From Pseudarthrobacter chlorophenolicus (GTDB taxonomy: Bacteria; Actinomycetota; Actinomycetes; Actinomycetales; Micrococcaceae): a stretch of 64,000 nt of DNA. The translations under genes were made by a program, and so were the position numbers. Positions 59,462 to 64,000 of the stretch are shown in pieces (position 1 is the first letter of the stretch; each line of letters opens with the position of its first letter). The DNA lies in the NCBI RefSeq assembly GCF_000962805.1, contig NZ_JZTW01000001.1:1-64000 (forward strand), given 5' to 3'. The notes under the pieces were generated by a model. That model was not told the DNA's origin. It did not search any database and was given only the letters and a program-made list of their open reading frames with translations.

Positions 59462-61234
59462 GTGGAAACAACAACGACCGACACCGCTTTCCGCACCCGG
59501 GTGGTGGAAGCGGCGGACAGGAGCGTTGCAGCGTTCCTGGCCACGCACGACGACGACGCCACGGCCCTTCCGCACCGCGCCGCCATGGGCAGGCTGCTGG
59601 CTTTGGCCACGGTCACCACGGAGCCCGGCTCCGGCTTCTACGCCGCCGGTGGGAAGGGTGCCGGGGAACCCGGCTCCGCTGGCGGATCCGGTGCTGACGG
59701 CACCGGTGCCGCGATGCGCCGGTGCCTGGACCGGCTTGAACAGCTGCAGGGCCCCACCGGCCTGTTCGACGGCACCAACCTCTGTTCGCCGCCGGATTCC
59801 GCCTTCACCCTCAACGATGCGTGCATCGCCCTGGGCATCATTCGTGCCCTGGAAACGCCTGGAGAGGCACTCGCGGACGCGGAGGCCCGGCTGGCCGGCA
59901 TCATTTCCCGCGCCACCGAGGCGCTGGTGGCCGGCGGAGTCCACACCCCCAACCACCGCTGGGAACTGAGTGCCGCCCTGGCCAGGATCAACGCGCTGCA
60001 GCCGCGGCAGGACATTGCGGACCGGATCAGCGAATGGCTGGCCGAAGGCATCGACCAGCTGCCGGACGGCATGTACTCCGAGCGCAGCGCGCTGTACGCC
60101 TCGGCCGTGACCAACCCGTCCCTGCTGGCCATCGCGGACCATGCGGGCCGTACTGAACTGCTGGACCACGTCCGCCGGAACCTCACGGCATTCCTGCCCT
60201 GGTTCAACCCGGACGGAACACTGGAATCCGTGTTCTCCCGACGGCAGGACCAATGGATGGATTTCGGGGCGGCCCCCTTCCTTCCGCTCTACCGGCGCCT
60301 GGCCAACCAGGATGCCAACCCGGACTTTGCCGCAGCGGCAGCCTGGCTGGGGACGCTCCCGCTGCATGAACCCGCCAAACTGCTGGCCCTCCTGCGGCTG
60401 GACCCCTGGCTGCAGGCCGTACTTCCGGACGCGCCGCCGTCGGACGCCATTCTCGCGGACGTCCTCACCCCGGCGGCCGCCGCACTGGAAACCTGCGGCG
60501 CCTACCGGTTCCGGGCAGCCGGGTCCGCCACCACCGTGTTCGGCGGCTGTGATGAGCTAATCCCGGGCGTAGTGTCCGGGCTGGCGAGCAACCCCACGTT
60601 CCTGCGGTTCGCCCAGGGAGCAGCGGTCCTGTCCGATGTGCGGCTGTCCCGCAGCTTCTTCGACCTGGGCCCGTTCCGCAGCCAGCACACGGTACGGGAC
60701 GGCGCCACTGTCCGGCTGTCCGAGGAGCTTTCAGCGAACTTCTACCTGCCACTGCCCGCCGCCCGCAGGCGGGAGGACGGCATCTACGCCCTGGGCCACG
60801 AAGGCCGGTTCAGCGCCAGCATGGACTTTCCCGGCCGGCCTACGGTGGTCCACCGGCTGGCCACGGAGATCACCGTCCGGGCCGAGCCGGGGCAGACCGT
60901 CCTGGAGCTGGACTTCGACGGTGCGGACACCGCCTTTGCGCTGGAATTGACCTTCCGGCCCGGGGGAGTGCTCGACGGCGTGATCCCGGCGTTGGGCACG
61001 CCCGGAGCCTTCCAGTTGGTACAGGAGACCGGCAGTTACCGGGTGGGCTCGGACACCATCGAATTCGGGCCCGGACTTCCGGCTGATCCGGACGCTCCGC
61101 CCGCGTACAACCCGGGTGAAAATTACCGCTACCTGGCGGGGACCAACGCCTCGGAAGGGGTCAAGGTCTTCATCACGGGACGGACCGCGGGCAGCCACCT
61201 CCTGATACTGCGGGGGAGCAGCGGAACGTCCTAG
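59462..61234 (+). CDS. Unrecognised 590-aa protein linked to an ABC sugar importer
   Basis: The GTG start lies 4 bases after the importer genes. The first two thirds look alpha-helical, with repeated helix pairs as in (alpha/alpha) toroid enzymes, and include VHTPNHRWELSAALARINAL and SRRQDQWMDFGAAPFLPLY. The last third, from about residue 350, is rich in beta strands (FRAAGSATTVFGGCDELIPG and REDGIYALGHEGRFSASMDF). This two-part shape is seen in polysaccharide lyases and some glycoside hydrolases such as heparinase II/III-like enzymes. No family is claimed. There is no signal peptide, so it would act on imported sugar. Confidence 0.6.
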   Translation: METTTTDTAFRTRVVEAADRSVAAFLATHDDDATALPHRAAMGRLLALATVTTEPGSGFYAAGGKGAGEPGSAGGSGADGTGAAMRRCLDRLEQLQGPTGLFDGTNLCSPPDSAFTLNDACIALGIIRALETPGEALADAEARLAGIISRATEALVAGGVHTPNHRWELSAALARINALQPRQDIADRISEWLAEGIDQLPDGMYSERSALYASAVTNPSLLAIADHAGRTELLDHVRRNLTAFLPWFNPDGTLESVFSRRQDQWMDFGAAPFLPLYRRLANQDANPDFAAAAAWLGTLPLHEPAKLLALLRLDPWLQAVLPDAPPSDAILADVLTPAAAALETCGAYRFRAAGSATTVFGGCDELIPGVVSGLASNPTFLRFAQGAAVLSDVRLSRSFFDLGPFRSQHTVRDGATVRLSEELSANFYLPLPAARRREDGIYALGHEGRFSASMDFPGRPTVVHRLATEITVRAEPGQTVLELDFDGADTAFALELTFRPGGVLDGVIPALGTPGAFQLVQETGSYRVGSDTIEFGPGLPADPDAPPAYNPGENYRYLAGTNASEGVKVFITGRTAGSHLLILRGSSGTS

Positions 61235-61250
61235 GAACCAGGCTTAGAAA

Positions 61251-62012
61251 TCAGGCCTGGGCCTGCTGGAGCTGTTCAAAGAGCTCCGGCGGGATGGCGT
61301 AGATGAAGACCACCGCCAGCAGGTTCTTGGCAGCGTGGACGAAGTAGGAGAACATCACGTTCCGGCCGGTCCAGACGTAGACGAACACCAGGGTGGCGCC
61401 CATGGCCAGGTAGGGGAGCAGGGCGGTCAGGGTGATGGCCTCCTGGCCGGCGATATGGATGCCGGCGAACACCACCACGGACAGGGCGCAGCACAGCCAG
61501 ATGTTCAGCCGCCTGCTGAGTTTGCCGATCAGGAGGTGCCGGAAGATGTACTCCTCCACGAACGGGCCCACCACCACCAGGACGGGCACGATCAGCCAGG
61601 CCGGGACCTGCTGCATCAGCGCCTGCAGGCCTGCCTGGTTGGCGGAAGTCTGTGCCTCACCGCCCGCAGCCACCACCACGGCGGTGAGGATCATCATCAC
61701 GATCACCGAGGCCGGAACCATCAGCAGCGTGAACCACGGGCGGGTGGCCAGGACCCTCAGGTCCCGCGCTACCACCCGGCGGGCAGCTAGGAACGCCAGG
61801 ACTGCCACGGAGCCGTAGAAGATCAGGTTGACCAGGTAGGACGCTGCCGCCGGGGAAGGTGCCAGCTGCTGAAGCGCCGGCGCCAGGAGCTCGCCTGCAA
61901 CGGTGAACGCGCCGGCGATGGCCACATAGGTGGCAAGTGCGGCGAAATCCAGGGGAGCGAACCGGTACAGCTCCGGCTGCGGTGCGGGCGGGCGGCGGTG
62001 CATGGTAGCCAT
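61251..62012 (-). CDS. CPBP-family intramembrane protease-like protein
   Basis: This 253-residue protein has about seven or eight membrane segments. It carries the CPBP/Abi motifs VGPFVEEYIFRHLLIGKLSR (EExxxR), FAGIHI and YFVHAAKN, which supply the Glu and His metal ligands. Relatives process prenylated proteins or act in immunity and stress, but the substrate here is unknown. The ATG at 62012 or a second at 62003 could be used. It converges on the 590-residue gene. Confidence 0.85.
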   Translation of the reverse strand: MATMHRRPPAPQPELYRFAPLDFAALATYVAIAGAFTVAGELLAPALQQLAPSPAAASYLVNLIFYGSVAVLAFLAARRVVARDLRVLATRPWFTLLMVPASVIVMMILTAVVVAAGGEAQTSANQAGLQALMQQVPAWLIVPVLVVVGPFVEEYIFRHLLIGKLSRRLNIWLCCALSVVVFAGIHIAGQEAITLTALLPYLAMGATLVFVYVWTGRNVMFSYFVHAAKNLLAVVFIYAIPPELFEQLQQAQA

Positions 62013-62079
62013 GGCTTCAGCCTAGCCTTCGGAGGCTACTTGAGGGTTTCTGGAGGGAGCGCCCCGGGCCGGCCGGTTC

Positions 62080-63330
62080 CTAGGACTGCCCGGCGATGGT
62101 CAGGGCGATCAGGACGCAGTTCAGTCCCACGATCAGCGTGGCGCTGGTCCAGCCGGCGATCTTCAGCGCGCGGGAGTCAACGTGGATGCCCATGATCTCG
62201 CGCTTGCCGGTCAGCCGGATGAGCGGGATCAGTGCAAAGGGAATGCCGAAACTGAGCAGCACCTGGCTGAGGACCAGGGCGAGCGTCGGCTCGATTCCGG
62301 CCCCGAGGATCACCAGGGCGGGGATGAGGGTGATGACCCGCCGGACCAGCAGCGGAATCCTGACCTTCAGCAGGCCGCCCATGATGGTGGCGCCGGCGTA
62401 GCAGCCCACCGAGGTGGAGGCCAGGCCGGATGCCAGGAGCCCCACGGCGAACACGACGCCGATGGCGGGCCCCAGGGCGGCGGAGACGGCGGCGTGGGCC
62501 CCGGCGATGGTGTCCGTTCCTTCAATGCCGCGCAGGCTGGAGGCAGCCAGCAGCAGCATCGAGATGTTGACCACGCCGGCCAGCAGCAGTGCGCCCAGCA
62601 CATCGAACCGGGTGGCCCGGATCAGGCGGGTCCGCACGGCCGGGTCCGGGGAAAAGCCGAACCGGTCACGGGCCAGCGCGGAGTGCAGGTAGATTGCGTG
62701 CGGCATCACCGTGGCGCCGAGCATGCTGGCGGCGAGCAGGACGGTGTCCGTTCCTTCGAAACGCGGAACCAGTCCGCCCAGGGCGCTGCCGGCGTCGGGC
62801 GGGTTGACGAACAGTCCGGACATGAAGCCGACGGCGATCACGCCAAGGAGGATCAGGACCGCGTATTCGAAGGTCCGTTGGCCGCGGGCAGTCTGCAGCG
62901 CCAGCAGCAGCATGGAGGCGATGCCGATGATGACCCCGCCCAGCAGGAGCGGCAGGCCGAACAGCAGGTTCAGCGCCACTGCGCCGCCAATGACTTCGGC
63001 CATGTCGGTGGCGCCGGCAACCACCTCGGCCTGCACCCAGTAGAGGCGCCGGGAGCGGGTTCCCAGCCGCTTGCCGAGGATTTCCGGCAGGCTCAGGCCG
63101 GTGGCAAGGCCCAGTTTCGCGGACTGGTACTGCACCAGGACCGCCATGGCGTTGGCCATCACCAGCACCCAGACCAGCAGGTAGCCGTAGTTCGCGCCGG
63201 CGGTCAGGTTGGCGGCGACATTTCCGGGATCCACGTAGGCGATGGCGGCGACGAACGCCGGTCCCAGCAGCAGGAGCCGTGACCACAGCCTGCCTGCCAC
63301 CGGCCGTACTTGCAGGGTGGGTGCTGCCAT
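62080..63330 (-). CDS. mntH: NRAMP-family Mn2+ transporter
   Basis: This 416-residue membrane protein has about eleven segments. The metal-site motifs are AIAYVDPGNVAANLTAGANY in the first helix and GATVMPHAIYLHSA in the sixth, both typical of NRAMP/MntH proton-coupled manganese importers. The ATG at 63330 is preceded by GAGGAG at good distance. An MntR/DtxR-type box lies at its promoter. Confidence 0.92.
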   Translation of the reverse strand: MAAPTLQVRPVAGRLWSRLLLLGPAFVAAIAYVDPGNVAANLTAGANYGYLLVWVLVMANAMAVLVQYQSAKLGLATGLSLPEILGKRLGTRSRRLYWVQAEVVAGATDMAEVIGGAVALNLLFGLPLLLGGVIIGIASMLLLALQTARGQRTFEYAVLILLGVIAVGFMSGLFVNPPDAGSALGGLVPRFEGTDTVLLAASMLGATVMPHAIYLHSALARDRFGFSPDPAVRTRLIRATRFDVLGALLLAGVVNISMLLLAASSLRGIEGTDTIAGAHAAVSAALGPAIGVVFAVGLLASGLASTSVGCYAGATIMGGLLKVRIPLLVRRVITLIPALVILGAGIEPTLALVLSQVLLSFGIPFALIPLIRLTGKREIMGIHVDSRALKIAGWTSATLIVGLNCVLIALTIAGQS

Positions 63331-63362
63331 GATCATCTCCTCGCCGTTGCGGTAATGACATG

Positions 63363-63391
63363 AGAATAGCGCAAATTTAGGCATGCCGAAA
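63363..63391 (-). promoter_or_regulatory. mntH promoter with MntR/DtxR-type box
   Basis: TTTAGGCATGCCGAAA (63376..63391) is a 16-base palindrome except for one pair, close to actinobacterial DtxR/MntR boxes. On the reverse strand a -10 box TATTCT (63363..63368) lies just downstream of it, so bound repressor would block transcription of mntH when manganese is high. Confidence 0.7.
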
Positions 63392-63505
63392 AGTATCTTT
63401 ACGGGTGCCCGTAGCAGAGCCGGTGTAGTGCGCGTCACGTGGCACCCGGATGGATCTTGTACGATGGATAGGCCGCGCGAAGCTTCGGCAAGACGAGGAC
63501 TTACG

Positions 63506-63571
63506 CTCACAAACGGCCGCCCCAACGGCTGAAGGCCGAATTATGTGAGCTGGATCATTCGCTTCCGAATG
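63506..63571 (+). other. Structured 5' leader of the amino acid permease gene
   Basis: CTCACA (63506..63511) and TGTGAG (63544..63549) are inverted repeats enclosing GGCCG/CGGCC-type pairs. A second hairpin CATTCG, CTTC, CGAATG lies at 63556..63571. Both lie upstream of the GTG at 63602. They could form a regulatory RNA fold, but no known riboswitch was recognised. Confidence 0.35.
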
Positions 63572-63601
63572 CGGCCAACCCCCAACCCACAAGGAACCGT
63601 T

Positions 63602-64000
63602 GTGCCTCAAAGTACCCCGCCCGAAATCAAGAACAGCACGGCAGCATCCACCGCCGTCGACCCGTCCCTCAGCGCCGAGGGCTACAGCAAAACGCTGGGC
63701 AGGCGCCACGTCACCATGATCGCCATGGGCGGCGCCATCGGCGTAGGCCTCTTCATGGGAGCCGGCGGCCGCCTCGCCTCCACCGGCCCGGCCCTCATCT
63801 TTTCCTACGCCATTGCCGGCGTCATCGCCTACCTGCTGATGCGGGCCCTGGGCGAACTCATCATGTACCGCCAAACTTCCGGCTCGTTCGTCAGCTACGC
63901 CGGTGAAATGTTCGGCCGCAAGGGCGCCTACCTGTCCGGCTGGATGTACTTCATCAACTGGGCCATGACCGGCATCGCCGAACTCATCGCAATCGGCCTC
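63602..64000 (+). CDS. Amino acid permease, APC superfamily (C-terminus beyond the window)
   Basis: The first 133 residues are present. A polar N-terminus leads to [20 protein letters not shown], then [20 protein letters not shown] and [20 protein letters not shown]. These are hallmark motifs of the AnsP/CycA/RocE-type amino acid transporters. AAGGAACC precedes the GTG start. The specific amino acid cannot be told from this part. Confidence 0.88.
   Translation, partial: MPQSTPPEIKNSTAASTAVDPSLSAEGYSKTLGRRHVTMIAMGGAIGVGLFMGAGGRLASTGPALIFSYAIAGVIAYLLMRALGELIMYRQTSGSFVSYAGEMFGRKGAYLSGWMYFINWAMTGIAELIAIGL

Noticed and set aside
1..64000. tRNA genes, CRISPR arrays, transposases, phage attachment sites
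   Set aside because: No tRNA-like cloverleaf arms, regularly spaced repeats or transposase frames were noticed; the only mobile-like item is the DUF222 gene fragment at the left edge.

Overview
The window is high-GC, densely packed actinobacterial DNA. A DUF222/HNH-type gene fragment, menaquinone genes (menA, menE, menB), a BldC-type regulator next to the tiny bS22-type ribosomal protein, Rex, system II cytochrome c assembly genes and many GTG starts point to an Arthrobacter/Pseudarthrobacter-like member of the Micrococcaceae. The assignment comes from gene content only. No rRNA, tRNA, CRISPR array or complete insertion sequence was found.

Region 1 (about 0.8-30.4 kb) is a carbohydrate-utilisation island. 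It holds a GH42 beta-galactosidase, two CUT1-type ABC importers plus one orphan binding protein, two DUF624 (YesL-like) proteins, a GH78 alpha-L-rhamnosidase, a Gfo/Idh oxidoreductase, an SGNH acetylesterase (YesT/RhgT-like), a DUF1961 (YesU-like) protein and a LacI-family repressor. Next comes a complete L-rhamnose pathway: rhaM, rhaI, a fused aldolase/dehydrogenase rhaEW, rhaB, then lutABC and a CE7-type acetylesterase. The content resembles the Bacillus subtilis yes (rhamnogalacturonan) locus joined to rhamnose breakdown. The inferred flow is: deacetylate and trim the glycan, import oligomers, release rhamnose, convert it to dihydroxyacetone phosphate plus L-lactaldehyde, and oxidise lactaldehyde through lactate to pyruvate. 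Related LacI-type operator sequences recur at four promoters.

Region 2 (30.4-36.8 kb) holds a DAHP synthase behind an aromatic-rich leader peptide and an attenuator-like RNA, then bldC, the bS22-type gene, a HAD phosphatase, a glutaredoxin-like protein, Rex, two related small membrane proteins and a YceI protein. Region 3 (37-41.9 kb) is a cytochrome c biogenesis operon (phosphatase, resA, ccdA, resB, ccsB).

Region 4 (42.1-51.1 kb) is the most unusual part. It carries a membrane-anchored Hsp70-like ATPase with a Pro-rich tail, a large LuxR-type regulator, an IniB-like protein with long Asp/Asn/Ser repeats, and two dynamin-like GTPases. It resembles mycobacterial iniBAC with a chaperone and a regulator added.

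Region 5 (51-56 kb) has small membrane proteins, menA, menE, menB and a VOC protein. Region 6 (56-61 kb) is a third ABC importer with an unrecognised 590-residue protein. The window ends with a CPBP protease, mntH behind an MntR/DtxR-like box, and the start of an amino acid permease.
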